A stretch of 64,000 nt of DNA from Streptomyces antibioticus (GTDB lineage Bacteria > Actinomycetota > Actinomycetes > Streptomycetales > Streptomycetaceae): positions 1,305 through 65,304 of the forward strand of contig NZ_KQ948428.1 of NCBI RefSeq assembly GCF_001514065.1. Direction: 5' to 3'. Positions 1 through 8,390 of the stretch are shown here, piece after piece (the first letter of the stretch is position 1; every line of letters starts with the position of its first letter). Both the position numbers and the translations under genes were made by a program. The notes beneath the pieces are model-generated. The model was given only the letters and a program-made list of their open reading frames with translations, was not told the origin of the DNA and did not search any database.

Positions 1-1
1 G

Positions 2-73
2 GAGATCTACATAGGTGAACTCGGTCTGGGTGACGAGGAATTGCGCCTGCTGAAGACGGGCGGGGTGATCTGA
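2..73 (+). CDS. C-terminal end of a probable CoA-transferase family III protein (formyl-CoA transferase?)
   Basis: The last 23 codons of a gene entering from the left edge are open in one frame and end in TGA. The tail reads GELGLGDEELRLLKTGGVI. This matches the usual end of CaiB/BaiF (family III) CoA-transferases, an 'LGls-deEi--L...GvI' pattern. Formyl-CoA:oxalate CoA-transferase belongs to this family, and the next two genes are oxalate/formate-type carriers, so an oxalate-catabolic role is the best guess. The family call rests on a short tail only. The assignment to oxalate is inference from context. Confidence 0.55.
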   Translation, partial: EIYIGELGLGDEELRLLKTGGVI

Positions 74-203
74 CGTGACGTGAGTGAGCGAGGGGCCGAC
101 CGACGGTGCGCGTCGGCGAGGCCCCGGGATCCGTGTGCGCACGAAAGGCATTTGGACAGGGGGCGCTGGCCAGATCTTTCGACGCAAGGAGTGCTTGACC
201 AAG

Positions 204-1595
204 ATGACAACCATCGACTATTCGACGTCCGTCCCGTATCGGGAGGTGACGGACCGCAATGGCCGCGTGTACCGCATCGGGGAGACCGATGTGGACATCA
301 TGGGCCGCAGGCGCAGGTGGATGGTCATCCTGCCGTGGGTGGGCATGATGGGCATCAGCTCCGCCGAGTACGCGTTCACGTCGGCGGAGGACACCCTCCA
401 CGACGCTCACCTGTGGAGCAGCGGGCACATCTTCTGGCTGATGGGTGTCTGGGTGTTCTTCCAGGCGGCCGTGGCCTTCCCCGCCGGGCAGCTGCGGGAG
501 AGCGGCAAACTCCCCGCTCGTACGGCGATGATGCTCGGCGCCGTCGGCACGATGCTCGGCTATCTCTCGCTGGCGTTCGCGCCGAACGTGCTCGTGGCCT
601 ACTTCGGCTTCGGCATGTGCAGCGGTATCGGCGCCGGTCTCGTCTACGCCACCTGCGTGAACATGGTCGGCAAGTGGTATCCGGAGCGCAAGGGCGGCAA
701 GACCGGCTTCGTCAACGGCGGTTTCGCCTACGGCTCGGTGCCCTTCGTCTTCCTGTTCACCTCGTACATGGACCTCGGCAACTACCAGACCGTGCTCGCC
801 TGCGTGGGCGTCGGACTGTGCCTGGTGGTGGCGTCGGCCGGCTGGTTCTTCAAGGACCCGCCGAAGAACTGGTGGCCCGCGCACGTCGACCCGCTGAAGG
901 TCACCGACGACCCGAAGATCCGCCGGGCGCTGGAGAAGAACCCGCCGTCCCCCAAGCAGTACACCCCGAAGGAGGCCTCTCGTCAGCCTGTTCTGTGGAT
1001 GATGTGGTTCTGCCTGCTGTGCACGGCCGGCATCAACATCTTCGGTATCGCCTTCCAGGTGCCGTTCGGCAAGGACATGGGCTTCGCGGGCGGGATCGTC
1101 GCCACCGCCATGTCGCTGAAGGCGATCGTCAACGGCACCGGCCGTGGCGTCATCGGCTGGATCTCCGACCGCTACGGGCGCCGCAACACGCTGATCATCG
1201 TGTGTCTGGTGCTGGGCACCGCCCAGTTCGGTGTGCTGGTCTCGGGCCAGATGGGCAGCATGCCGTTCTTCCTGTTCTGCTCCATGGTCTCCGGCTTCGG
1301 CGGCGGCGCGATCTTCCCGCTGTTCGCGGCCATGACGGCGGACTACTTCGGTGAGAACAACAACGCCTCGAACTACGGCATGGTCTACAGCTCGAAGCTC
1401 ATCTCCGGTCTCGTGGGCTCCGGAATGGGTGCGGTAGTCGTCGACGCCTGGGACTACGAGGGCGCGTTCGTGCTGGCCGGCAGCATCGGCCTGGCCTCCG
1501 CCGTGCTCGCCGTGTTCCTGAAGGCGCCCGGCACGCCGAGGACCAGCCGCGGTATCGCTCCCAACCCCCAGCCGCTCGGCGAGGAAATGGCCTGA
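204..1595 (+). CDS. OFA-family MFS transporter (oxalate/formate antiporter-like), first of a tandem pair
   Basis: A 463-aa major facilitator protein of the inner membrane with about 12 hydrophobic segments. It has the OFA signatures: a GIGAGLVYATCVNMVGKW stretch after the fourth segment, a WISDRYGRR loop in the second half, and a late SGFGGGAIFPL segment. OFA carriers (OxlT and relatives) exchange oxalate, formate or related monocarboxylates. The ATG at 204 is preferred over an in-frame upstream start at 84 because AAGGAG lies 12 nt before it and the following gene begins with a similar N-terminal motif (YREVTD...GRV-R-GETD-DI). It is followed after 48 bp by a close paralogue, so the pair is probably co-transcribed with the upstream CoA-transferase. 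The substrate is inferred from family and neighbours. Confidence 0.85.
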   Translation: MTTIDYSTSVPYREVTDRNGRVYRIGETDVDIMGRRRRWMVILPWVGMMGISSAEYAFTSAEDTLHDAHLWSSGHIFWLMGVWVFFQAAVAFPAGQLRESGKLPARTAMMLGAVGTMLGYLSLAFAPNVLVAYFGFGMCSGIGAGLVYATCVNMVGKWYPERKGGKTGFVNGGFAYGSVPFVFLFTSYMDLGNYQTVLACVGVGLCLVVASAGWFFKDPPKNWWPAHVDPLKVTDDPKIRRALEKNPPSPKQYTPKEASRQPVLWMMWFCLLCTAGINIFGIAFQVPFGKDMGFAGGIVATAMSLKAIVNGTGRGVIGWISDRYGRRNTLIIVCLVLGTAQFGVLVSGQMGSMPFFLFCSMVSGFGGGAIFPLFAAMTADYFGENNNASNYGMVYSSKLISGLVGSGMGAVVVDAWDYEGAFVLAGSIGLASAVLAVFLKAPGTPRTSRGIAPNPQPLGEEMA

Positions 1596-1643
1596 CCCGC
1601 ATCGTCTGAAACGAATGGCCTGACACGGAGGAATTGCCCAGCA

Positions 1644-3050
1644 ATGACGGCGGACCCCATCGCATCGAACGACTCGACCACCTCCCCCGACGCCGCACAC
1701 CGTCCCTACCGAGAAGTGACCGACGCACACGGCCGTGTCTTCCGCGTCGGTGAGACCGACCGGGACATCCTCGGTCACTCCCGCAAGCTCATGGTCTATC
1801 TGCCGTGGATCGCCATGATGGCCATCAGCGTCTTCGAGTACGCGTACGGCTCGGCGGAGGACACCCTGTCCCACGCCCACGGCTGGACGCAGAGCAACAC
1901 CTTCTGGATCCTCAGCGTCTGGATCTTCTTCCAGGCCGGCGTCGCCTTCCCGGCGGGCTGGCTGCGGGAGAAGGGCCTGCTGACGGCTCGCAAGGCCATG
2001 TACGTCGGTTCGGGACTGTGTCTGGTCGGGTTCCTCGCCCTGTCGCACCTGAGCAACGTCTGGCTGGCGATCCTGGGCTTCGGCGTCGTCGGGGGGATCG
2101 GCGCCGGGCTCGTCTACGCGACCTGCATCAACATGGTCGGCAAGTGGTTCCCCGAACGCCGGGGAGCGAGGACGGGGTTCGTCAACGGCGGCTTCGCGTA
2201 CGGGTCGCTGCCGTTCATCTTCATCTTCAACTACGGCTTCGACACCGCGAACTACCACCGGGTCCTGGACCTGATCGGCTGCTACATCATGATCGTGGTC
2301 TTCGGAAGCGCCTTCTTCTTCAAGGACCCGCCGAAGAACTGGTGGCCCGCGGACATCGACCCGCTGACGTACGCGGGCAACGGGAAGAACGGGACGAGTC
2401 TCGCCAAGAACCCTCCGGCGACACGGCAGTACACGCCCAAGGAGGCCATCAGGACCGGCATCCTCCCCCTGATGTGGGTCCTCATCGTGATGACCGCGGG
2501 AGTGTCGATCTTCGGCATCTCCTTCCAGGTCGACTACGCGAAGGAGGTGGGCTTCGGCCCGCTGGTGGCGGCGTCCTCGATGGGGGTCATGGCGGTCATC
2601 AACGGCATCGGCCGCGGTGTCGTGGGCTGGCTGTCGGACAAGTGGGGCCGCAAGCAGGCCCTGGTGTTCGTGATCGTCGTGCTGGGCCTGGCCCAGTTCG
2701 GCGTGATCTGGGCCGGCGACATCAAGAGCGAGTCGCTGTTCCTGTTCTTCGCGTTCCTCTCCGGCTTCGGCGGCGGCGCCTTCTATCCGCTCTTCGCGGC
2801 GCTGACGCCGGACTACTTCGGGGAGAACTTCAACGCCACCAACTACGGCCTGGTGTACAGCGGCAAGCTGATCAGCGGCCTGTTCGGCGGCGGCCTCGGC
2901 TCCATGGTCGTCGCGGCCTGGGGCTACGACGGGGCGTACGCCCTGGCCGGCGCCGTCTCCATGGTGGCGGCGGTGCTCGCCCTGCTGCTGCGGCAGCCGG
3001 GCCGGGGCACAGCGGTTTCCCGGTCCCCGCAGCCACATCCGACGAGCTGA
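1644..3050 (+). CDS. OFA-family MFS transporter (oxalate/formate antiporter-like), second of a tandem pair
   Basis: A 468-aa MFS carrier, clearly a tandem duplicate of the preceding gene. It shares the N-terminal YREVTDAHGRVFRVGETD block, SAEDTLSHAHGW, GGIGAGLVYATCINMVGKW, KDPPKNWWPADIDPLT and the C-terminal SGFGGGAFYPLFAALTPDYF region. ACGGAGGA lies about 11 nt before the ATG. The paralogues differ mostly in the central loop and the C-terminal tail. Two retained copies may handle different substrates or directions (oxalate import against formate export), but the sequence cannot show which. A strong hairpin follows, so the oxalate-type operon probably ends here. Confidence 0.85.
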   Translation: MTADPIASNDSTTSPDAAHRPYREVTDAHGRVFRVGETDRDILGHSRKLMVYLPWIAMMAISVFEYAYGSAEDTLSHAHGWTQSNTFWILSVWIFFQAGVAFPAGWLREKGLLTARKAMYVGSGLCLVGFLALSHLSNVWLAILGFGVVGGIGAGLVYATCINMVGKWFPERRGARTGFVNGGFAYGSLPFIFIFNYGFDTANYHRVLDLIGCYIMIVVFGSAFFFKDPPKNWWPADIDPLTYAGNGKNGTSLAKNPPATRQYTPKEAIRTGILPLMWVLIVMTAGVSIFGISFQVDYAKEVGFGPLVAASSMGVMAVINGIGRGVVGWLSDKWGRKQALVFVIVVLGLAQFGVIWAGDIKSESLFLFFAFLSGFGGGAFYPLFAALTPDYFGENFNATNYGLVYSGKLISGLFGGGLGSMVVAAWGYDGAYALAGAVSMVAAVLALLLRQPGRGTAVSRSPQPHPTS

Positions 3051-3068
3051 CGGCGACGCCGAAGGCTA

Positions 3069-3103
3069 AGCCAGGTCCTCCCGGACTACGGGGGGACCTG
3101 GCT
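3069..3103. terminator. Strong hairpin terminator between convergent genes
   Basis: Two 14-nt arms (3069-3082 and 3090-3103), starting AGCCAGGTCC and ending GGACCTGGCT, pair fully with one G-U and a 7-nt loop. The hairpin lies between the stop of the second OFA gene (+) and the stop of the caspase-like gene (-), so it could serve both. There is no long T-run, as is common in actinomycetes. Confidence 0.75.
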
Positions 3104-3138
3104 GAGGCCACGACGACGGTTGCGTGACGCAAGTGGAT

Positions 3139-4089
3139 TCAGGACGTATGCATATCGCCCGTGTCCTTCGCGATTGCCGCGAAGAGATCAGCCGCGTGCG
3201 CCAGCAGCATGCGCTGATCGCCTGTCTCGATGAGCGGATCATTGCCGAGGGAGGCAACCCGGCGAGCGAACTCCGCACGCGCGGCCAGACCTTCCGGCGT
3301 GAGGGCGGTCCCGAACGCGGCGTTGCGGGCCAATGCCAGGCTGCCCCGGTGATCCGTGGTGCGCTGCCGAGGGCGGGGAAGACCGCCGTTCGGCTCCTGG
3401 GATGCGGCGCAGAACGTTGTCGGAAGGATCACCGAAAGGTAGTGGAACACCGTGTGCAGGTCCAGGTACTGCGGGCCGTCCGGAATGCCCTTGCCCAGGA
3501 TGCGCAAAAGACTGCCCGTGAAACCGGTATGCCGGTCTGTCAGTTCGTAAAGTGCGGGGGTGGTCTTGCCCGTCGCGCACAGGACATGGACGTCACCGAC
3601 GCTCGGATCGTCCAGGGCCCGACTGGCGAAGCAGCAGTCGAGCACGGCGACCGGCTGCTTGGCCCTCAAGTAGTGCAGACGACTGAAAACGGAGCTGATC
3701 GGCAACCCCGTACGGACCGCCTCACTCCGCTCGTCTATCGATCCGGCGAGGGCGAGGAACAGTTCGGTACGGCCACTCCCGTCACCGGCGAGCGACGCCT
3801 GCATGCCGTGCCCCACGTAGTAGAAGAGGACGACGTCCGGCTTCTCACCCGCGATGCGGTCGAGCGCACCGAGGACCTCCTCTGTGCTCTTGGGGTTGCC
3901 GACAGACAGGACGTGTTCCTCGGCGAACAGCCCCTGGGGGCCGGTCAGCGCCCGTGCGAGGTCCTCGATGCTGGACGCTGCCTGGGGGATCGCGGGCAGG
4001 TTACTCGGGTGCACCTGCTCGGACGTGCCCACCAGGACCGCCCAGGAGTTTTCCCGGTCGATCGGACGCGTAGGCCATGACAGGCTCAT
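3139..4089 (-). CDS. Caspase-like (peptidase C14) protease, effector of an EACC1 module
   Basis: A 316-aa cytosolic protein with a p20-type caspase-like domain at about residues 14-230. The catalytic dyad is visible: His94 in FYYVGHG and Cys153 in VAVLDCCFASRA, each after a hydrophobic beta strand. This protease family cleaves after basic or acidic residues, depending on type. The C-terminal 85 residues are alpha-helical in appearance and match nothing I recognise. The ATG at 4089 is chosen because GAGGGGA lies 6 nt upstream; it is 10 nt after the EACC1 stop, so the two are surely translated together. No signal peptide or membrane segment is present. The target and trigger are unknown. Family literature places such caspases in NTPase-regulated conflict systems, but no NTPase gene is adjacent here. 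Confidence 0.85.
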   Translation of the reverse strand: MSLSWPTRPIDRENSWAVLVGTSEQVHPSNLPAIPQAASSIEDLARALTGPQGLFAEEHVLSVGNPKSTEEVLGALDRIAGEKPDVVLFYYVGHGMQASLAGDGSGRTELFLALAGSIDERSEAVRTGLPISSVFSRLHYLRAKQPVAVLDCCFASRALDDPSVGDVHVLCATGKTTPALYELTDRHTGFTGSLLRILGKGIPDGPQYLDLHTVFHYLSVILPTTFCAASQEPNGGLPRPRQRTTDHRGSLALARNAAFGTALTPEGLAARAEFARRVASLGNDPLIETGDQRMLLAHAADLFAAIAKDTGDMHTS

Positions 4090-4099
4090 CCCATTCCCC

Positions 4100-4456
4100 T
4101 CACACCCCGCAGTCCCGCAAGATCTTCTCCTTGACCCGCGGAACATCCGCCTCGGACCGAGCCGTACCGCTGATCTCGACGCCGTTGGGGCATGTGATCC
4201 TTACAGCTACGCTTCGTGTCTTCACCCGCTGCAGCAACCAGTTGCAGTAGGCGGTCAGAGCGGCGGCCAACACCGGCCCCGATTCGGCGAGCACGCGTAC
4301 TGCCTCGTCAACGGCGCCCTGTCGCCCATCAGAGGGCGGCCGGGAGATTCTGTCGATGTCCGCGCGAGCCAAGTTTTCAGTGTCCCGGAACCACGCCGTC
4401 AGGCTCTGCGCATTGTCCGCGACCGTTTGCTCGTCCCCGTCGAAGCCAAAGATCAT
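4100..4456 (-). CDS. EACC1-type effector-associated constant component
   Basis: A small cytosolic protein (118 aa from the ATG at 4456). It has the layout of effector-associated constant component 1: a LTAWFRDTENL segment near the start, a variable middle, GAVDEAVRVLAESGPVLAAAL, then a helix ending in NWLLQRVKTRSVAVRI, a strand GVEISG and a short final helix. EACC1 proteins are encoded next to caspase or trypsin effectors in actinobacterial conflict modules, and are thought to tether or hold the effector. The start is uncertain: a TTG at 4465 sits 5 nt after AAGGGG and is better placed than the ATG. The caspase gene follows at once. Confidence 0.75.
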   Translation of the reverse strand: MIFGFDGDEQTVADNAQSLTAWFRDTENLARADIDRISRPPSDGRQGAVDEAVRVLAESGPVLAAALTAYCNWLLQRVKTRSVAVRITCPNGVEISGTARSEADVPRVKEKILRDCGV

Positions 4457-4679
4457 TTCAGACAACGTGACCCCTTGCAGTCGGCAGAATCGTGACTCGC
4501 TCGCGTGGCGCCTTCCCGCACCGACCCTCCGGCCCACCACTCAAGTGCGGTGAGTACAGGTCGAGTTGATCCCAATCACACCAAACATGACGGATCTCCG
4601 AGAGTAGCCCGTCTGTGAAAGGTTGACCATACGACGACACTGGGCTCACTGACGTGAAGGGCCGAGCGGCCCGACGCCG

Positions 4680-4697
4680 GCCGCACCGAAGTGCGGC
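4680..4697 (-). terminator. Possible hairpin terminator after the ebo-linked operon
   Basis: A short 7-bp stem (GCCGCAC...GTGCGGC) with the stable tetraloop CGAA lies 20 bp beyond the stop of the Tat-exported TIM-barrel gene. A weaker GGGCC/GGCCC hairpin follows at about 4660-4673. Position fits transcription stop for the minus-strand operon, but the stem is short and has no T-run. Confidence 0.4.
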
Positions 4698-4716
4698 GGG
4701 AGTCGGCCGTCTCCTG

Positions 4717-5763
4717 TCAGCAGCCCTTGTCGCGCAGTGAGTGCAGATACGCGCTCGAACGGCGCGCGAAAGTGAAGGACTCGGTCGGGTTGTCGTGCTC
4801 AGCCTGCCAGTGATGGGCCAACCGCTCGCCGCGCAGCCGGGTCACGGCGGAGATGAAGCGCTGGTAGTCGATGTCGCCGTCGCCGACGTCGGTCATGCGG
4901 TAGCCGTAGGTGTCGGCCGGATCGCTGACGCCGTCCTTGACGTGGAACAGCGGGTAGCGGTGCGGCTGCTTGAGGACGTAGTCCAGCGGCTCGAAGGGGG
5001 CCGGGCTGCCGTCGGGGCGCTTGGAGAAGCGGAACTGGCCCGAGTAGGCCCAGAAGATGTCCATCTCCAGGAACACCAGGTCCGGGTCGGTCTCCGCGAG
5101 CAGCACGTCGTAGAGGCGGACCTTGGGGTTGTCGGTGGCGAAGGAGAACTCCTCGGAGTGGTTGTGCTGGTAGAACTTCATGCCGCGCGCCCTGGCCGCC
5201 GCACCGTAGGTGTTGAACTCCTCCGCCGCCCGCTTCCAGGCGTCCACGGTCGAGCCGTAGCGGAACGGGCCGGAGGCGGTGCCTATGTGCTTGAGGCCGA
5301 GGGCCTGGGCGTCGTCGAGGACCTTGGTGAGGTTCTGGGCGAAGGTGTAGGCGTTCGAGTCGTCGGAGTAATAGCCGACGTGGCTGCCGATCGGGTTCAG
5401 ACCGTGGTTCCTGGCCAGCCGCTTCAGCTGGGCGAGGGTGATCGGGCCCGCCGAGCCCTGGGTGTATCCGGCGAACTCGACCTCGTCGTAGCCGTACTTC
5501 TCGAGCTCGGCGAAGACGGGGGCGAAGCCGAGGGTGGAGACCTTGTCGCGGAGGCTGTAGAGCTGGATGCCGAGCCGGCCGGGCGGCAGGACGGGACGGC
5601 CACGGCCGGACGCGGCGGACGCGGACGCGGTGGAGGCGGCGGTCGCCGGAGCCGCTGCGGCGCCGAGCAGGGCGGCGGCGGTGGCGCCCGCGGCCACGCC
5701 GAGCATGCCGCGTCTGCTGAGGCGGTGGCTGAGCTCGGGGTCGGGCTGGGACATGCGGCTCAT
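4717..5763 (-). CDS. Tat-exported TIM-barrel protein (sugar phosphate isomerase/epimerase family)
   Basis: A 348-aa protein with a twin-arginine signal (SRRGMLGVAAGATAAALLGA, then an Ala-rich cleavage zone) and a xylose-isomerase-like TIM barrel: GIQLYSLRDK at the first strand, EVEFAGYT, GSHVGYY, HNHSEEF, LEMDIFWAYSG, PLFHVKDG and a C-terminal WQAEHDNP. The His, Glu and Asp residues in these strands usually bind a divalent metal. Export makes a true sugar-phosphate substrate unlikely; family members include keto-sugar isomerases and lyases. GAGGAG is placed 8 nt before the ATG. It is the last gene of the ebo-type run, 60 bp after its neighbour. The exact reaction is unknown. Confidence 0.8.
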   Translation of the reverse strand: MSRMSQPDPELSHRLSRRGMLGVAAGATAAALLGAAAAPATAASTASASAASGRGRPVLPPGRLGIQLYSLRDKVSTLGFAPVFAELEKYGYDEVEFAGYTQGSAGPITLAQLKRLARNHGLNPIGSHVGYYSDDSNAYTFAQNLTKVLDDAQALGLKHIGTASGPFRYGSTVDAWKRAAEEFNTYGAAARARGMKFYQHNHSEEFSFATDNPKVRLYDVLLAETDPDLVFLEMDIFWAYSGQFRFSKRPDGSPAPFEPLDYVLKQPHRYPLFHVKDGVSDPADTYGYRMTDVGDGDIDYQRFISAVTRLRGERLAHHWQAEHDNPTESFTFARRSSAYLHSLRDKGC

Positions 5764-5823
5764 GTCTGGGTCTCCTCGGGGTCGGAGGGCGTTGTCAGTG
5801 GCGGGTGCTTCACTGGTGACCAG

Positions 5824-7230
5824 TCAGGAAATTCCGGCCAGTCGCAGCAGGAGTGACTTCACGTCGGTGGCCGCGACGCGGTCTTCGACAGCTCGGGGGG
5901 TGGAGCAGATGAGGAGCGGACCTTCGTCGTCGCTCGCCGGAAGGCGGCCGTGGCTGCCGCGAATAGGCGAGGGGTCCAGGGGCACGACCGCCATGCGGTA
6001 GCGCAGGCCGAGTTTCTTGCGGGCCAGTGCGCCGGCCGCCTTGACCTTGACGTACGGGTCGAGCGGATCCATGAAGAGTTCGACCGGGTCGTAGCCGGGT
6101 TTGCGGTGGATCTCGACGAGTCGCGCGAAGTCGGGCGCGCGGTCGTCGTCGAGCCAGTAGTAGTACGTGAACCAGGCGTCCGGCTCCGCGACGGCGACGA
6201 GCTCGCCCGCGCGCGGGTGGTCGAGGTGGTGGGTCTTCTTGCCCTCGTCGTCGAGGAGTTGCTCGATGCCGGGGAGGCCGGCGAGGGCGGCCCGGGTCGC
6301 CTCCAGGTCTTCGGCTCGTCGTACGTAGATGTGGGCGATCTGGTGGTCGGCGACCGCGAAGGCCCGGGAGGCCATCGGGTCCAGGTACTCCATGCCGTCC
6401 TGGGTGTGGACTTCGAGCAGTCCGGCGCGGCGCAGGGCGCGGTTGATGTCTACGGGTCGGTCCGCGCGCGTGATGCCGTACTCGGACAGGGCGACGACGG
6501 TACGGCCCTCCGCGCGGGCGTCGTCCAGGAGCGGGGCCATGGCCCGGTCCAGGTCGGCGGCCGCCTTCAGGGAGCGTGGGTCGTCGGGGCCGAAGCGCTG
6601 GAGGTCGTAGTCGAGGTGCGGGAGGTAGCAGAGGGTCAGGTCGGGGTGGCGGGTGGCCATGATGTGGCGGGTCGCGTCGATGATCCACTGGCTGGAGACC
6701 AGGTCGGCGCCGGGTCCCCAGAAGTGGAAGAGGGGGAAGGTGCCGAGTTTCTCGGTGAGTTCGTCGTGCAGGGCCGGGGGCCGGGTGTAGCAGTCGGGTT
6801 CCTTGCGGCCGTCGGAGTAGTAGATCGGCCGGGGGGTGACGGTGATGTCGGTGTCGGCGCCCATGGCGTACCACCAGCAGATGTTGGCGACGGTGTAGCC
6901 GGGGTGGGCGCGGCGGGCGGCGTCCCAGAGCTTGTCGCCGGTGACCAGTCCGTTGTGCTGACGCCACAGGAGTACGTCGCCGAGGTCGCGGAAGTACCAG
7001 CCGTTGCCGACGATGCCGTGCTCGGCGGGGTGGGTGCCGGTGAGGAAGGTGGACTGGGCGGCGCAGGTGACGGCGGGCAGGACGGTGCCGAGGGCGGCGT
7101 GGGAGCCGGCCTGGGCGAGCCGTTTGAGGTGGGGCATGTGGTCGAGGAGGCGGGGGGTGAGGCCTACGACGTCCAGGACGAGGAGGGGGGTGGGAGCCGG
7201 GGCGGTCCGGTCGGTGCTCCGGGTGCTCAT
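5824..7230 (-). CDS. Alkaline-phosphatase-superfamily phosphodiesterase/pyrophosphatase, EboF-like
   Basis: A 468-aa protein of the type I phosphodiesterase/nucleotide pyrophosphatase family. The start shows LLVLDVVGLTPRLLDHMPHL (first metal Asp), then the nucleophile region VTCAAQSTFLTGTHPAEHGIVGNGWYF with the active-site Thr/Ser. FHFWGPGADL, YLPHLDYDLQRFGPDD and ALSEYGI carry the remaining metal-site Asp/His positions, though some are less canonical. There is no signal peptide, so it should act in the cytosol. Its ATG overlaps the stop of the eboE-like gene by ATGA, giving translational coupling. Ebo clusters elsewhere include a phosphodiesterase of this kind. The substrate is unknown. Confidence 0.8.
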   Translation of the reverse strand: MSTRSTDRTAPAPTPLLVLDVVGLTPRLLDHMPHLKRLAQAGSHAALGTVLPAVTCAAQSTFLTGTHPAEHGIVGNGWYFRDLGDVLLWRQHNGLVTGDKLWDAARRAHPGYTVANICWWYAMGADTDITVTPRPIYYSDGRKEPDCYTRPPALHDELTEKLGTFPLFHFWGPGADLVSSQWIIDATRHIMATRHPDLTLCYLPHLDYDLQRFGPDDPRSLKAAADLDRAMAPLLDDARAEGRTVVALSEYGITRADRPVDINRALRRAGLLEVHTQDGMEYLDPMASRAFAVADHQIAHIYVRRAEDLEATRAALAGLPGIEQLLDDEGKKTHHLDHPRAGELVAVAEPDAWFTYYYWLDDDRAPDFARLVEIHRKPGYDPVELFMDPLDPYVKVKAAGALARKKLGLRYRMAVVPLDPSPIRGSHGRLPASDDEGPLLICSTPRAVEDRVAATDVKSLLLRLAGIS

Positions 7231-8387
7231 GGCAGCTCCTTCAGGCCGAGGCCGGTCAACAGGTCGCGGGCGAGGGTGAGTTCGGCGGCGATGCCGTCGG
7301 CGAGCTGGGTGCGGGCGCGGGGGCGCAGCTCGGGCGGGAGGGCCTGCCAGGTGTAGGTCTCGACCTCCAGGTGGCGGGTGAGCGGGTGCGGGCCGCCCAC
7401 CAGCCGGGTCAGCGTGTCCTTCAGGACGGGGAGGGTGGAGGTGAGGGGCGCGGCGGGGGCCGCGTGCAGGGGGACGTGGAAGTGGGCGCGCCAGGGTGCG
7501 CCGTCGGGGAGTGCCTCGCCGGCGAGGGCTTCGCCGAGGTCGTCGGTGCCGCGCAGGCCGGCGGCGGTGGCCGTGCGGGTCTGGTGCAGGAAGCGGGGTT
7601 CGTCGAAGGCGGCGAGGGCGGTGCGGACCTCGGGGAGATGGGGGTGCTCGGCGTGCAGGGCGGCCGACAGCTGGGACTTGACGATGGTGACGCCGGCGGC
7701 GGTGAGGGCGTCGACGGCGGTGTGCGGGTCCTCGAAGGAGGTGGCGAGGTGGCAGGTGTCGACGCAGATGCCGATGCGGGGGTGGGCGATCGCGGTGAGC
7801 GGGGCGAGGGCGTCGCGGGTGGTCTCGACGACGCAGCCGGGTTCGGGTTCGAGGCCGACGCGGAGGGAGCGGCCGGTCAACTCCTGGAGTGCGTCGAGGC
7901 GTTCGGCGAGGGTGCGCAGGGCCTTCTCGGTGCGGCCGGCGTCGTGGGAGGTGCGCCAGGCGAGCGGCAGGGTGGAGATGCTGCCCTCGGTGACGTCGTC
8001 GGGGAGGAGTCCGGCGAGGACCCGGGCGAGGGCGGTGGTGTGCTCCAGGCGTTCGGGGTCGGCCCAGTCCGGTTTGTAGACGCGGTACTTGACCTCCCCG
8101 GCGCCGAACCCTTCGTAGGGGAAGCCGTTGAGGGTGACGACCTCCAAGCCGCGCCGGTCGAGTGCGGCGCGCAGGGTGCGCAGGGCGGCCGGGTCGGAGT
8201 CGAGGGTGCGGGCGGCGTCGGCGGCCAGCCACAGCCCGATGCCGAGCCGGTCGCGGCCGAGGCGGCGGCGGACCGGTTCGCAGTGGTCGCGGAGCTGGGT
8301 GAGGACGCCGTCGAGGGTCTCGGCGGGGTGGACGTTGGTGCAGTAGGCGAGATGGACGGTGGAGCCGTCGGGGTGGCGGAAGCGCAT
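7227..8387 (-). CDS. eboE: EboE-like metabolite traffic protein (TIM-barrel)
   Basis: A 386-aa cytosolic protein with the EboE pattern: HLAYCTNVHPAETLDGVL at the start, then RLGIGLWL, TLNGFPYEGFGAGEVKYRVY, WADPERLEHT, a SISTLPLAWR strand, GLEPEPGC and GICVDTCHLATSFED. It is distantly related to xylose-isomerase TIM barrels. EboE genes belong to a conserved cluster named for eustigmatophyte endosymbiotic bacteria and are also linked to scytonemin export in cyanobacteria; a role in moving a precursor out of the cytosol is proposed there, but no enzyme activity has been fixed. It is coupled to the next gene by ATGA and lies 3 nt after the eboB-like gene. Confidence 0.8.
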   Translation of the reverse strand: MRFRHPDGSTVHLAYCTNVHPAETLDGVLTQLRDHCEPVRRRLGRDRLGIGLWLAADAARTLDSDPAALRTLRAALDRRGLEVVTLNGFPYEGFGAGEVKYRVYKPDWADPERLEHTTALARVLAGLLPDDVTEGSISTLPLAWRTSHDAGRTEKALRTLAERLDALQELTGRSLRVGLEPEPGCVVETTRDALAPLTAIAHPRIGICVDTCHLATSFEDPHTAVDALTAAGVTIVKSQLSAALHAEHPHLPEVRTALAAFDEPRFLHQTRTATAAGLRGTDDLGEALAGEALPDGAPWRAHFHVPLHAAPAAPLTSTLPVLKDTLTRLVGGPHPLTRHLEVETYTWQALPPELRPRARTQLADGIAAELTLARDLLTGLGLKELP

Positions 8388-8390
8388 GCC

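Noticed and set aside
84..203. Longer N-terminus for the first OFA carrier
   Set aside because: The extra 40 residues lack the paralogue's pattern, and AAGGAG stands before the ATG at 204.
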